A stretch of DNA of 64,000 nt from Scortum barcoo (taxonomy: Eukaryota > Chordata > Actinopteri > Centrarchiformes > Terapontidae). Under the pieces are notes generated by a model, which had not been told where the DNA came from, did not search any database, and was given only the letters and a program-made list of their open reading frames with translations. Each line of letters begins with the position of its first letter. Position 1 is the first letter of the stretch. Positions 10,046-42,255 of this stretch are shown here, piece by piece. The stretch spans positions 8,418,072-8,482,071 of the forward strand of contig CM041534.1 of assembly GCA_023238725.1 (NCBI GenBank), written 5' to 3'. The translations under genes were made by a program, and so were the position numbers.

Positions 10046-12600
10046 CATAACAATGTCTGTGTGATACTTATATTGAACTTGGACAATATTAGTTATGAAT
10101 TAACTTAAGTTTTGATATACCCTTACTTGACTATATTAAGCTACATTGTTGGTGGTGAAAGAATGGCTCCTCTTTTTGTGTCTATTTTGAGACATCGCTG
10201 CAATGTGCACATGTCTTATATTCGCTATATTAATGCCAGGCTTTGCTGGCAACCTTTCAACATCAAGCCAACTGGCATAATTATCTTTGTGAAGAAAATT
10301 AAATCACAGTTATGGGTATCGGTATGTGGGTGTGAAAGTGGAAGTCTAACTTGTTAGCTCTATTATGTCAGACACTTTCGATTCGTTGGCTGTGATGATT
10401 AAACTGGAGCTCTCGTTCGGTTGCTCACGACCTCCACTTCACTGGACAGCTGCTGTGAAGGAAGTTGAAGCCCTGGGGCAACGTGCGAGGTGATTTCATC
10501 CTTTTGCTTCACCCAAAGACAGACAAACAAATAAAAGTAAAGGAAAACAAATTCAGCTAAACCACATGTCAATTAAAAAATCAATCTTGAAAGTCCAAGT
10601 GCACACATTACAGGAACATCAAACATTTAGACATAACAGCAATCCCACAACAGCCTAGAGAGTTTCAAATGACTTTTTCTATCACCACATACCAACTAAA
10701 GGTTAAAAACATTCTAAAATTAAAGTAGATGGACACTTTGCCATCATCATCACTCACTGTACTGTTTCACAAAGGTAGACCATGTCAGGTGAAAATATTA
10801 AGCTGCGTTAGAAACACTTGCTCCCTTCCTGACATACTAATCTGGCCAAATAAATCCGTCCGCTTTGATGACGGTCTTTTGGTTTCACACGATAAATCTG
10901 CCTCAGTCTGTAACTGCAGCTGGAGATGAAGGAGTCATTTTTAAGCCTTCAGAAACGAGAGGTTATGGTGTCAATCGCTTTCCTAAAATTTAGCATATTT
11001 TTCTATTTTGTATAATATTCTTTGTGTCACTGTTGATGTTTCTTCAGCCCAACACAGAAATAATCCGTGACATATCTGTGAATTGAAATGCCCAGGGATA
11101 TTACTGAGGTGCTGACAAAGCTGGGATCTGCTCTTTTCACCTGCATTCATTTGAATATTAATCGACAATTCATCATAATCATACTCACATTTATTAATAT
11201 TCACCTCTGATTTCCATATTCTACCAAGTGCCCTTGTTGTGAGGATAATTCTACTCTTACGTAACTCTTAACGTTACATGAGCATTAACATTACATTACA
11301 TTACATGGGCTTAAATATTGATTATCCCTGTGAGATATGTGCACTGCATAGGGATGTATACGGGTTGTGTTTACACAGGCATCTTTATGAGATCAAACAT
11401 GAGATCAAACTGAAAAGAAATATTGTATATTGTAACATTTGTGTAATGTTGGATCCCTACAGAACATCCTCTAATCATGCCAGAGTGCACATTTGCAGTT
11501 CTTTTACCAGCAGTAAGTATGCACTGTAAAAGAAACACACATTTTTGGCTTTTCTCCGCATCAGGACCCCGACAATTGCCTTAATATGAGTTTCATTTGT
11601 GTAATCATTGATGTAAGTACACATGATGATGCATTACATGTGTGTGAGTACAGTATGTGTGTTTACGCATGCTTGAAGCGGTTGTTCTAGGTCACTGACG
11701 ACACACCTGCGTCTCTCTCTCACTCATGTGCCATCCAGCTCTGAACCCACTTCTCGGAGCGCCGACCGGCTGATGCCAGCGCTTCAGCTGCTCTGCTCAC
11801 GACCCGAGCCAAACTGGAGCCATCACACTCCGCTGCCTGCCTCCCCTCCCTGCTCCCCTCAACAGCACTCCTCCACCATATGTCCTTGGTAAAGGAAAGA
11901 CCCCAGACCCTCTCGCTGAAGATGCTGAACAAACAAAATCCTCTTTCCTTCTCTGTCTCCCCCGCTCAGTCTTTCTCTTTCACACACACACACATGCACG
12001 TACACAACAAAAGAGATCGATCACTAACGCACTGTGGAGGTTGTTATGTTGGGGCCGTGATTGTGAATTTGCTCACGTCACTGCCATTTTTTTTCAGACA
12101 TGTCAGCGACACAGTATCTGAAGATGTTTTGGTGGAATCCAGTTCTCCCGAAAGGCATGCACCTTATTCTGCAACAAATAAACTGTCAACTAGAAAAGCA
12201 TGTCATCCAGAATCAAAGGAGCATGACTAAAAGGAAAGCACAGCACAAATTAATTGAACTTGTCACCTCCAGCAATGACTTCATTCTGGTGTGCTGGTCT
12301 CATGTCATCCCTCTGCATCATTTACTTCTGCAAAACTTGACTAAGTCCACCAGATGGGGAAACCTATATGACTCACATCTAGGTAGAAAAATGTCATTTT
12401 TTTCCGCTTATTATGTATCCTTTATTTTTCCTGTGTCTGAGATGAACAAACACACATGGACATGTCCGGTGTATTGATGTGTGAGCGTGCTGACTGAGCA
12501 CCATACATCTGCCTGTATCTGTGTGTAATGGAGGGACACCATTCCATTTCCACACCACCTTAATATAAATGTAATGAATGCAGCTTTCAATGTCACAGCA
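10046..12600. other. Intergenic between rab6a and the connexin
   Basis: No protein-like frame that I recognise. The open frames near 11.7-12.5 kb have no family resemblance and no conserved splice context. A short (CA)n run is at 11980-11994. Confidence 0.4.
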
Positions 12601-30108
<17,508 letters not shown>

Positions 30109-31160
30109 CAGAGGCTTCTCTGCCTGGGGGCTCAAGGACCTCTTAAATTTTGGAGAAGAGCTTTTCCCTGGCTCAGGCCCCCCGATCATTAGGGCACAAA
30201 ACTCACCACTGCATTATTATTCAGGAGCACAGACAGACTCTGTGTAGTCATGACAAAGCATCAATTCACAAAGTCTTTGACACTTCATGAAAGAAGAATC
30301 ACCTTCCTAAAAAGGCAACTGTGTTGCTATAACAAAGCTTACACCTAAAGCTTACACAATGGGGAGTTCTACTCTGCAGAGGTGACACTAGATGCCTTCA
30401 AAGAACCCAACAGATAAAACTGAGCAATTACTAATAATGTTAAAATACTGTAAAGATAGTGTGAGGTTGAATTATCTGAAGTTCTTCATTATTTGCCTTT
30501 GCTGTAGGTCAGAAATAATCCCCTTATTTTCCAATTATATGTGCATATGCAAGAGCTTAAGCGTGTGCATGCATACGCATGTGTGTGGGAAAAAAAAAAC
30601 AATCTCTGACTAGAGTCAGAAAATTGAATGCTAAGCTAATCTGAGCTACTGAGAGAAAGATAATGTTATTTCTAAATGTCCATAATCTTCAAGTAAAATT
30701 ATTCAGCGGACAGACAAGCACCTTTTCAAATGTGCCCTAAGTAACTTACACAAAGTCAAATACAAAAAGCAACAGCACAAAAGCTGTCAGCATAAACTAG
30801 AACACAGAACTTGTTCTGGTGTACCAGGCTCTTTCTTAAAAATTGTCACTGTCTTTCATGTTCTTTGTTGCATTAGGTGCCAATCAGACAAAAGACTGAC
30901 ATTACCCGGGAGCTTTTGTTCAAAGTGAGACACAAGGTGTTTTGATGATGAGTCAGATTTACTTTCCAACACTGTGTTACGCACCACAATGCTCCCAGTG
31001 CCTGCAGGGCATGCTGTTTACTCTCAGAAGCCACTGAAAACAGTCAAGAAAAATGTGCCAATGTTTCCTCTTTGGCTTGCAAAGTGTGATCGCTGTCTAA
31101 GGGGCTGAATGGAGTTATATTATATAAAGATTTTTTCAAATAAACAGAAAAAAGTATTGT
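30109..31160 (+). other. Probable 3' UTR of the connexin gene
   Basis: Follows the TGA at 30106-30108. The first convincing poly(A) signal is AATAAA at 31139-31144. A later AATAAA near 32500 could serve a longer form. The end point is inferred. Confidence 0.35.
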
Positions 31161-31794
31161 AGTCACAAATATTTTAACGTGTAACCTCAAGCTTTTTTTC
31201 ACAAGCAGATTTGGTGCCATATTTCAAAGTTACTGTATATAGATGAAATGTAATAATAACACTTAGCCTTTTCCCATTGCAGTATAGATGGGCTTCACTT
31301 GGATGGGGGAACAGAGGTTTGGGTGGTAATGAAGATTAATCATAGATTGCCAGCTTTAACAATATGTATTATTAATGTGCTCTTTGTTAAGCCTTCACCT
31401 TCTAATGGAGACTATATGTTCTGAAAAGTGTTTCCCCCCTATGGACTCTGAAAAAGGCATGATACTGAAGCATTAATAGAATGGATAGATTATGACATGT
31501 AACTTAAAAAGAGACTGTTTTATTTATTTGCATCCTGCTCCTGTGAAATGTAATACTTAGCATGCATGAAGATGAAAAATATAAAGAGATATGAACATAG
31601 AATCCCGCTGTGGAAATATTGAAAGTGAATACCTGAAAGGCTCCAGAACTGCAGCAATAATAATATATAGTATGTGAAAAAAACATGTGAATAAATTATT
31701 ATGCAAACAGTGATTCTGGCTGTTCTGTGTTTCACAAACAAGTGATAATTACTACGTCCTGCTGCCATTTTACTTTTGTCAGGATGGTGTGAGG

Positions 31795-32208
31795 TAAGTG
31801 CTGAATAACTGTCTCACAGTTACAGATAAAGAAATCCTGCCACTACTGCTACTACACTAATACTACAATGTGAAAATACTTTATTACAAGTACAAATATC
31901 AAAACTAAAGGTATACTAAAAAAGATGATTATATTATGATTATTATGATTGTTACTACTGATGTATCCATGTGTAAGTAACCTGTTTCAGCTCTTGTGGA
32001 GCTTCATAATATCCATTTTACATGAGGTTTGGTATAAAAATGCATAATTTCTAAATAATTCACCATGTGTTTTGTACATAAATTTATTTAAAGTGGTCTT
32101 AACAGAAGTAGCAGCAGAAAATGGAAATACTCAAGTGAAGTAGAAGCACCTTGAAAATGTACTTAAATACAGCACCTGAGCAAATGCACTTATTGCTTTC
32201 CACCACTG
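31795..32208 (+). mobile_element. Dispersed teleost repeat, copy 1 (AAGTAxAAGTAC type)
   Basis: Carries GAAAATACTTTATTACAAG, GAAATACTCAAGTGAAGTA and an end CTTTCCACCACTGG, all typical of a very common fish element whose copies also lie at 40265-40650 and 62155-62610. The TTCCACCACTG end is the inverse of the CAGTGGTGGAA start known for the family, so this is probably a degraded non-autonomous DNA transposon. The left boundary is uncertain. Confidence 0.6.
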
Positions 32209-35010
32209 GTTGTGTTCATGGCAGTGTTGTATTACTGAAACATGAAATATACAGCAGCTGCTCGTGCATATAGAATACATACAACACAGAGCGCAACACG
32301 GTACAATGCAGTGCTTTAACATTTATTATTCAACACTGAGAAATGATACATGTTTGAGAGATACAGCGGTGCCGTCTCTCACTTTATGCCGATGAATTAT
32401 AGATTTACTTCCATGACATAAAACTCCTCACGAAGGTTCATTTGCTATGGAAGAACTTCTCATTGTGATCATTTACACTGATAACTCCCATGCTTTTGCA
32501 ATAAAATAACTTTATTTATGTAAAATGTTTCTTATACTGTTATTTCTCAGGCTCTGTGTGACTCATAGGCAGGTAAGTTATTAGAGCGGACCTGATAATT
32601 TCAGTAATGAGGAAGGTTACCGAGGGAGATGTGTGGGGGCGGTGAACCTTTTAGTGTTATTAAATCTTCAGTCAGTGCGGGAGGCACGTGGCCGTATTGT
32701 GGGGAACACTGAAAGCATACTGGGACAAGAGGAAGAGGGACAAGGGTGATGGACAGGTGTGTTAATAAAGCTGATTCTCTGATAGCATGTAGAGTAATGA
32801 ATTCTGTGGTTATTCATTCACTTAAAGGCCACCCTGACATGTGGGTAACCGTGATTGACTCGCTGCCGTTTGCAATATATGTTGACATCAATAAGCACCC
32901 AACAATTACACACACACACACACAGAGTCAATAAATGCCTAAACAAAAGCATTTCTGAGGATGTAACCAGGCCGGTTGCTGTGGTGATGGGAGGGCAGTA
33001 ATGATGTTAAGCACCACAGAGACTACAGTAGTGAAGGGCAGAAACAGCACTGCACCATTTCTCCTGCTGTCGCTCCACAGCAACATGTCAACCTACAGAA
33101 CTCAAGCGCAGACTCATTCATGGCGAAAGTTAGCAACCTGCTTTGTTCTGCAGCTTCAGTACCTGGCAAAGATATCTGTGGTTATAATAGTGGCTCCATA
33201 GTAATTTGGTGTAAAGAATGGATAATACAGCAGAAACTATGTGTAAACATTTAATTATTCTGTTAATTAATTAATATTTTCACACACTATTTAATGAAAT
33301 AACCCATTACAGATCACTACTTACAGGGGTAACACTACTTACAATCAATTTAATGCAGTGCAGCAACTACATTAGCAGAGTAATGTGCTTGTAGTTTTTG
33401 GTGGCAGCCTTCCTGGACTTCCTGCAAGGAGAGATGTGCAGGTATTTCTATATACCCAGATCACAGTTATAAATAGAGCTGTCACTCAACACCCACATAC
33501 CTCCACATTTGCGCACAGTCCATTAATGCATAACTACAGCTTAGGAGTTCATCGTACCTGCTTACTCATGCATCAAAGCATGCAAATACACGGTTAACCG
33601 CAGCGTGTAATCATAGGAATGCTTTGAGGCGCTGCATGGTTTATGAATTTTGAATTGAAGAAAAGAAAGTTATACATTAGAAAGAGGCTGACGTGCTGGA
33701 CTGCAAGTGGGGAAAGGAATAAATGTACAAAATGTAACAAGATGCCCCTCTCTCCGAAGAAAAAAGCAAAACCACATTCAGACCTGCTATGCAAACTATT
33801 TCCTGCTGTTTAGTAGAATATGGATGGACAAGCTGCTGCAGCCCAACAGATGAGCCATGTTCTGGTTTCAGCTTGAATCATTTCCACTGGAGTGGATTAC
33901 AGAATAAATTCAACAGTTATGAGCTATGAAATAACTATTTTTAACCATCCTTCATGTATTTTTCCTCAGTTCAAATTCCTATTTTTTCAGATGTTCTTTT
34001 CTGCTCTCCATTAAAGTGTCTGAAATGTAAAATAAAAAAATCCAAACAAATGTGATTCTTTTTTATGTCTCTTTTTTTGCCTGAGGTGTTCAAAGATACT
34101 GATTTTAAACAGTATCACTGACTTTAATGTACTGTGTTACCCGGCAACTGAGTTTTCTCTCAGCTTGAAACATCAAAACCTTAAGATGTGAATAAAACAA
34201 ATACCATTAAAAAACGGCACTTAATATTAGTCTAAAATCTTTTATGAAACAACACACAATTAGAAACAAATGGACACAGTCTGACAGTAAAAAGCCAGGC
34301 TGCTACTCAAACTTTCTGCTGTGGTGTTCAAGGGGTGTATTTAAAAGCTCTCACATGCTCACCTTGCTCCGATCCATCATGAAGGATGTTCAGCTGAGCT
34401 CCTTCACGCCAATCATTCACTATCCAAAGTGCTGACCTGCAATATCATGACTCAGCACGCCTTTCTCATGCTTTCAACAAAAACACCATCATGTGAGGAA
34501 TCCCTGAAAAAACATCAGCTGCCCGAAATCACTTATTTTTACTGCACCAAGCAGCCTTATTTAGCATTGACACCTCTCCAATCTTAACAGCAGAGACCCA
34601 GATAACTTGACTACATAACAGTATCTGCATCATTTCATCTACCCATTGATGCTTGCTTGCAAGAAAAAAATCAATGTGACTGACATATTTTCCTTATTAA
34701 TGGAGTAGGGTAATACTTGGACCTCTTGACACGTAGATTACTTAGATTAGATGTGTTTGCTCTCTCAGTATCCTTTTTACAGATACAATATCTGTACTAA
34801 CAGTGTCTTTGTCTCTCAGAGTCTATTTTAAGACATTGTTTTGTCATTCTGGGTAACCAGATGTGACTTTTCTTTTTGTATCTTATCTCTGAGCCAGGAA
34901 TGTGACCAAAACATTTCTATTAAACTGACTCCAGTCTTTGTGGCGACAAATACAAATGTCAATGACCCTGCTGTTATTAATAGAGTAATATGTGTGTGTT
35001 GTGTGTGTAA
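32209..35010. other. Intergenic between connexin and microsatellite
   Basis: No protein-like frame, RNA gene or clear repeat family apart from a short (CA)n at 32908-32924. AT-rich. Confidence 0.4.
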
Positions 35011-35310
<300 letters not shown>

Positions 35311-38300
35311 TTTTTCTATAAGGATAAAATGATTGATTGGCATTGACTATACATCTGCAGGCATTCAACCTTGCCTCTTCATCAAATTTGCATCTGCTCT
35401 GTGACCTACTCTCCACAGCTGATTCATTACTATCCCTGCAATAAGACAGCACTGGGAGAAGAATCATTCATTATTCCTCTCCTGTATTCCTTGGATATTT
35501 CCCACTCTGCCTCCTCACTCATTCATAAGGATGAAATTGGAGTTGGCTTATGTCTCTCTGGAGCCTGTTCCATTTCTTGCCTCCTAATGTCTCAGGTCAT
35601 CAATCTGTGTCAGTCTCCATTCTGCTCTCCGCAAGTGATTTGGTCTCCTCACGTGATAGCCCTTGCTTGGCACAGTCTCTCTGCCCTGCCTCTCTCTCCA
35701 TCCCCATCTGGTCCTCTCCTCCTCCACCTGACTCATTCCTCCCTCTTTACACTGCTTCCTCCACCTCCACATTTTATTCTGCCCTCCTGCCTTCTTCTGA
35801 CCTTCTCTGTCCTCAGTCATGTAGGCCTGCCCTGGCTTTTGCACCAGGCTCTCGCTTGAATCTAAAATTCATTCCACTGATTTCTAAACACTCCCTTTCC
35901 TCCTCATTGATGTCTGTCAAAGCCACTGAATCTAAAATCCATTTTATTTGCTTTAGTGCAGGAAAGCCGTTCCCCGCCCTCATCTTTCTCCTAAACTGTC
36001 TTTGACCCTGATTTTTTTTTTCTGTCATCACATTGGATTTTGTTGCCTTTTTCAAAAAGAAAACTGACAAAGAACTCTGACATCCTCTCCCAACAGCTCA
36101 CCGGTTTTCATTATCTCCTCCTGCAACTCTGCTGATGCTGATGCTGTGTTGACAGCTCACTTGCTTTTCTCCCCAGCTCATAATCCATGAAATATGACAT
36201 ATGTGGAGCATACAACATGATTATACTATTTAAAGCTGTGACTTTTTTTTAGTTTCCTGCTTTTCAGATCCACACATGATTATGCTCTCTATAATACATT
36301 AGAACTTTCTGTGTGTCAGGTAGATTTAAAAAAATACCAGCCTGACAGTTTGGCTCAAATCTGGCTCTTACGCAGCTGTTCTGGTGAAAAAAAAAATGTA
36401 TTGTGAAACTGAAGAATATCTTAATTTTTTGTTTCTGATGTGGTCTTGCTTGGTGATTTCAAATGGTTGATGATGTGAGAACTTTTGGGTCAATTGACTT
36501 TATTTGTCTAATCCTGCATGACTGTGATTTCTACCGTCAAACTACCATAATGGCAAACTAGGATTATGAATATAATTCTACCACATTGCTAAACTCTTTT
36601 AGGCCGTAGATGAGGGCAGCATACTTAAGAATATTCTCATTATATCTGTATGGTACTGTATTTCCAACAGATTCTATAGAGTTTCATGCAGACGAGCTGT
36701 CTACATCAGATCACCTAAGGTTGTAATTTAGAATAAAACAGGCACAAACACCTTCTGTTAATAGACCTGTGGCCAGAGATAACGCGGATTAAAAACCCAC
36801 GGCCGTTCTCTCTCAAAGACACACAGAAGAAGCCTTCTAATATGCAACAACTCAGAGATGACTGATAGTCATATTTAAATTTTGGCTGGTGCAATGCCAG
36901 ACAAGAAATGCAAGGACAAGGCAGGCTGATGTAGAGCTATATGTAATTTACAGCAGCTCCTGTGCAGTGTGATCTGTCCTTACACACCTCCAAAAACAAA
37001 TGGCTGCCCATAGACCGTGTCTCATTTTCTCCTTCCACACCCATCCCCCACCTGTGCACCTCTGCCTCTCGGATCAATAAACAGAGGTCACATAAATTAA
37101 GTGGAAGTCTAATCTTATTTTGTAATTGCACCAGATTGCATGTAGTTGGCATCCATCAGCTGTGTGCAATGAACTTAAGTAGCAAAATAGCAGAGCATGC
37201 AGATGTTCCCACTGCAGGTGTGACTTTGCCTCAAAATGCAACATTTTATTAAAAACAAACAAACAAAAAAACCTAAGCAAATTTCTGAAGGAGGGCACAA
37301 TCATGAGATTTGTGAGATAATGTAACCAAGCAGTTACCTGATGTGAGTGACTAACACACACCATCTCCACCTTGAACATGTCCATTGCAGGGCAGACCCT
37401 TATTTCTACACAGCTGTTCTCCATCTCATAGCGTTATTACTGGGGGAGGTGGGAGGCAGAAGATTTATATGGACATTTAGGGGTCACAGTTTAGAGGCTG
37501 AGTGTCAGCAGAGTGAATTGTCTGTTTGGATGTCAGAATCACATTGAAACACAGCGCCTCCAAGAGGACCAAACTGCACACTACAGCCAAGGAAACCATA
37601 TAAATCAAAGGTTGGTAGTTATCAGATTGTCATTAAGTAAAAGTGTTTGATCTCTGCGTCTTTAGGTCATGCTGTATAGATGTTATTCATCTCACCGCTC
37701 TAAACAGCGCAGTATCGAAATGGAAGATGTGCTGTACACTAGAATTATTTTTCATATTCTCGTCTAAGAAGAGAAAAAAACTGTAGCTAATTCTTTGTAA
37801 TGGCCACTGGCACATATTCACAGACTGAAATGGACAGAAGGTCGTGACTAAATCAGAAATTCAAATAGATGTAGCCTGCTGTGTCTAACTGGTATTTTGT
37901 CCTAAAGGATCAGGCACCGCTGGACCACCTGTGGTCTTAATCTGGATTTCTTTATTCATCCACATATGTCATCAGCACAGCTCACCAGAACTACTGATCA
38001 TCTGTAGCTGTATGATATCTAGATATAGTGGTGACCCTGCGCACTGGTTCAAAACATTATCTGTTTATAAATACATTATTTTACATACAGTTATGAGCTT
38101 CAAACAGCATGCAAGATCCTTTCTTCATCATTTGTCCTGATGGCTGCTTTTGCATCCAGACTACAGTAGGACATGTTGCATGCATGAACCATTCTGAATA
38201 AAGTAAAAAGAGAAGTGAAATCATAATAATCCCTGTTCAGATGACACACTACTCAGTGTGTGGAGACCCAGTTTCAAGGACCTACAGTACACAATCCCGT

Positions 38301-38740
38301 TAGCATTTGGTTTCAAGCTGGCATTTAGCCACAGGAGCCATTACAGAAATATGCAAACACAATCAGGGCCTCAGTCACATGCCTAATACAATGAATGAAG
38401 GAAACACACCCACAAAGGTTAAAAGGATGAGCAGCTTCCTTGGTTTGCTTCCTAAAATGAAGATTTAATGATTTTATTCCCTTGAGCTTCAACTTCAAAG
38501 TGAATCATGTACATGTTTTTTTAATATATATACTATTAGCATCATGCCATTCTACGCTGAGGGACAAAAACAAATTCCCTGTGCTGTACAAATCACATGT
38601 ACTTCTAATGTACACACTACATCTTTGCTTCTGATGTTCTAAAGTGTTATTTACTGCAGGAGTTCAGTCTTCAAATCAATCTTCACGGCAGAGACACGTA
38701 AGATCATAATTTTATAGATGCGATCTTTCACTTTGCAGCT
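35311..38740. other. Intergenic
   Basis: Open frames near 35.4-36.0 kb lie in CT-rich sequence and show no family resemblance. No gene or RNA is recognised. Confidence 0.4.
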
Positions 38741-39150
38741 ATGCTAGCAGCTGTGTAGTTAGTGCTTTGAGCAAAATCCTTACATTAGCAGGTATGTTTA
38801 TGATGTTAACCGTCTTAGTTTAGCGTGTGAGCATGCTGTCATTTGCTAAATAGCGCTAAAAATGTTGCAGCTGAGGATGGTGGGAATGTCGTTAGTTTTG
38901 CTGGCATTCAGTCATAAAGCAAGGTACTAGACAAATTAGAAATGTGATCAGATGATGGCACGAAATGAAAGGTTGAGGAATCGCCAAATGTACTACACTT
39001 TGGCTCGGGTGGAACATGAATGTGTGTGTAACATTTTATGGCAATCCAACCAACAGTTTGGATATTTCAGTCTGGACAAAGTGGTGGACCTGCCAACAGA
39101 CCATTTGTTCTCACATCAGTCCAAAGATGCCAAACACAGAGCCTGGTGTT
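38741..39150 (+). mobile_element. Dispersed teleost repeat (GGCAATCCAxCCAA type)
   Basis: Contains ACATTTTATGGCAATCCAAC, ATATTTCAGTCTGGACAAAG and GTGGTGGACCTGCC in order, preceded by AGCTGTGTAGTTAGTGCTTT and GCTAA-rich wording. This combination is a familiar high-copy teleost repeat. It overlaps an open frame that is therefore not a gene. Boundaries are approximate. Confidence 0.6.
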
Positions 39151-40264
39151 AACATTGGCTGAAAGCACAATAAATTGCTCTAATGTCTGTAGTTTGCTTT
39201 TTTTTATCTATATATTTTTGACCAAAGACACTCAACTTTAAGTATTTATAACTGTCTGAAACTCAGACACCGCTGAGACAGATTTTATGGAACATCAGAT
39301 GTTGTTTTGGTTTTAAAAACCAAAATAGGTTTGTACTTTAATAATTCAACTCTGAGGCTGGAAACAACCTGCACCACTTTTCTCTGACGGTCCCCCTTGG
39401 TGCACAGTTACTCTTCTCCATCTGCCAAGTTTCTTTTTCTGTGTAATAGCTTCAGATTTTACGCCTGGTGACATCACAGTGTCGAGACCATCAGGCAGCT
39501 CTTTTTCAATTAGCAGCTCTCAGCATGGCCACGGACGCCCAGCAAAGCGTTCCTGAGAACAAAATAAAACCTGCTATATCTGCTCACCAGGTTGACTCTA
39601 AAGGTCAGTGGATACAATATGGCAAATTGCCCCCAGTTTAAACAAAACCACATTTAAAACTTGCTGAGGGGGAGCTCAGTCTGCATCAAACAGGGAGGAG
39701 CAATGAGTGGATGTCACCTGCTATCTGCCCCCCTGAGCCACCAGATGTTGCTGTAGTGCAGAAACAGCCTGGAGAGACTCACAGAGGTGCTGATCGGTGT
39801 CCGGAATGAATGAAAAAAAAAAAAAGCTGCTAAACAAGCTGTATTTCTTACTTCATGTGAACGAAGTATTTTAGAGTTTAAACACATGAAAAGATGATGA
39901 TGTTCGGTATGGCATGACACCATCAAGCTCAGAACAGGTGATACATCTGGCTGCAGTGAGAAAAAATGCAAAGCCAGAGAGAAGGAGCTGTTCCCACTTT
40001 GTCTGAAGAAGATTCTCAGAGTCGGAAAAAAAAAAATGTTGGGTGTGTACCCCCCCCCCACTCACTCAGACTTCAGCCACATGTGGAATTTCTCAACTAT
40101 GTGTATTTGTGCATCTACAGGTTTGCTGGATCATTTTTCCCATGTTCCCCGACACACACAGCTATCTGCCATCTGGTTGAACATGAACACTCCTCCAAGT
40201 AACAACTCTCCACCCCGCTTTGTCAACCAGTTCACTGTATATTCACTGCAAATGTGTTGCTGCC

Positions 40265-40447
40265 AGTAGTGGAGGGAGGTCTCAGATCATTTAATTCAAT
40301 AACTCAATACCTGAGTGTAAAAATACTTCTGGATGCAAATTTTACTTAAGCAAAAAGTACTTTAAATATCAAAAGTAAAACCTATTGGCCCTTTCTGAGT
40401 ATTGTTGTACTATCAATAATGTGAGTGGTAAGGATGGAGCATATTTT

Positions 40448-40506
<59 letters not shown>

Positions 40507-40650
40507 TATATTACAAGATACATCTTGAGTGTAAAATCTGCAAAGTAACTAGTAACTATCTGGATGTCAGATTAATGTAATGAGGTAAAAACTTTTCCCT
40601 CTAAAATTTAGTGTAGGAGAAGTATAAACTATAGCATCAAATGGAAATAT
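40265..40650 (+). mobile_element. Dispersed teleost repeat, copy 2, split by a (TA)n run
   Basis: Same family and orientation as 31795-32208: begins CCAGTAGTGGAGGGA and contains TTTTACTTAAGCAAAAAGTA, CAAAGTAACTAGTAACTATC and GAGAAGTATAAACTATAGCA. A TA microsatellite (40451-40511) interrupts it. Confidence 0.7.
40451..40511. repeat. (TA)n microsatellite
   Basis: About thirty TA units with one C interruption near 40501. Confidence 0.95.
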
Positions 40651-41960
40651 GTTCTATATCCTAAATCATTATATGTATTTTATTTTCATGTATGCATTTA
40701 TTATGTCATCAGGTCAAATAAAAATATGTGAAAAGGGACAGTTAAATGCTTTTTGCAGTAAATTGTTATTTACTGTGACTTGAATTTCCCCTGAGACATT
40801 AGGATCAAATCACAAAACAGAAGTAAGGGTCAGGAGGTATGTCACATTGTTCAACAGAGGGCATCATGACTTCAGTTAACTTTTGGTTTGATTCATTTTA
40901 ATGTAGGCATTTTAAATCTTCCACACTAAAAGACTACTTTAATTTAATGTATTTATATTGTATAATTATTTAATGTATGTATCTACAAACAAAGACTTCA
41001 AGACTTCACTGTGTGTTGCTGTTCTTCTTTATTTTGTGTTCATTTGAAGTTGTCTTTAACTGATTACACAGTATGTTTTTTACTCAGGATAAAAGTTAAA
41101 CCAAATTCAAATAGAAAAATGAAACAAGATGACAGCTGACTGACTTGTGTTGTACTGCTGAACAACCTTAACTTGTGTGCAGGAAAGAGGAAATAGTCTA
41201 CCGCAACAAAGCCACTCTCACTGTGATAATCATTAACCCTGTAGATGTCCTGGTATCAGACTCATAAGTGAGTGTCCTTCAGTCGAAATGACACAAAACT
41301 TAGGTGACGTGAATGTGCCCCTGCATTTAGTAACACGTACGTATTCATGACCGCTGGGCTTCACACACTGCCAACTCCTCACAATGTTATCACATTTGAT
41401 GTCATCGTTAAATCTAAGAGCCCCGCCGAGTCCTGACTTGTGCTGTCCTGTCTTGATGGGCTTGACATGGTTGAAATGCCTCGGAGGGAGTGTCTCTCCC
41501 TGTCGTCATAGAAACCGCCTGGATGTACAACAGCAGTTTCTGTGCTGAGACTGTGCACAAAGACAGGAGTCAGCTCCAGTTGTCAAAATTTACATGTTCA
41601 AGTATTAGGAATGCTGCGATGTGTCACGGCCTATTCCTCTCCTTCCTCTTTGTGGTTTTTTGACATGAAACTCAGCAGAGAGGAGGGGATTTCCATTCCT
41701 CAGCTGCCTGTTGCCTGTTTCACTCTCAGACACAAACATCACTGGTTTGAATTCAGGCAATAAATAATCTCCTACATGTGCTTCACTGCTCTCTAATTAC
41801 TGCAACTGCCTTCCTGCGCTCCCTGCACTGTTCTCGAGGATTTCATCATCTCTCCCTCCTAATCCTGCCTCGTTCTTTCGTGGTAAAGGGAGAAATCTGG
41901 AGAATTCTTTTCAGTGACCACACTAAACTCTTCAGTCACATGCCCACTTTTTTCCTTCCC
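40651..41960. other. tagln: Intergenic upstream of tagln
   Basis: No protein-like frame. Probably includes distal control sequence of tagln, but I recognise no specific element here. Confidence 0.35.
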
Positions 41961-41968
41961 GTCCTTCT

Positions 41969-41979
41969 CCTAAATAAGG
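41969..41979 (+). promoter_or_regulatory. tagln: CArG-like element upstream of tagln
   Basis: CCTAAATAAGG is an SRF-box-like sequence with a seven-base A/T core instead of six. It lies roughly 190 nt upstream of the proposed start near 42165. Mammalian SM22 promoters are driven by two CArG boxes within 300 nt of the start. I found no second one here. Confidence 0.3.
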
Positions 41980-42164
41980 AATTACAATTTGAGTGGGGAA
42001 AAAGAGAAAGAGCAAAGGGGCGGGTCTTAGAGTGAAATAAGAGGACTTGAAGGCGTACCTCTCTCTCTCTCTCTCTCGCTCCCTATTTCTGTTGAATGTG
42101 GTGAAGTCATATATTTCAGACAAGGGTGTTTGCTGTATTTATGTTGGCAGTCCTGTTCAGTGCA

Positions 42165-42255
42165 CTCTGCACTTTGTTGTAAGGAAGAAGAAGAGCGGGA
42201 ACGCAGCAACGCAAGCCTAAACCTACCTGTGTCCACCTGAAAGCTACTGCACAAA
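42165..42255 (+). other. tagln: Probable non-coding first exon of tagln
   Basis: A GC-richer stretch ends in a good donor, CAAA|GTAAGT at 42256. A TATA-like TATTTATG lies at about 42136, about 30 nt before the proposed start. A CT repeat (42060-42078) lies farther upstream. Mammalian TAGLN has a non-coding first exon followed by an intron of several kb, which matches the 3.5 kb gap to the coding exon at 45795. The start is inferred. Confidence 0.45.
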
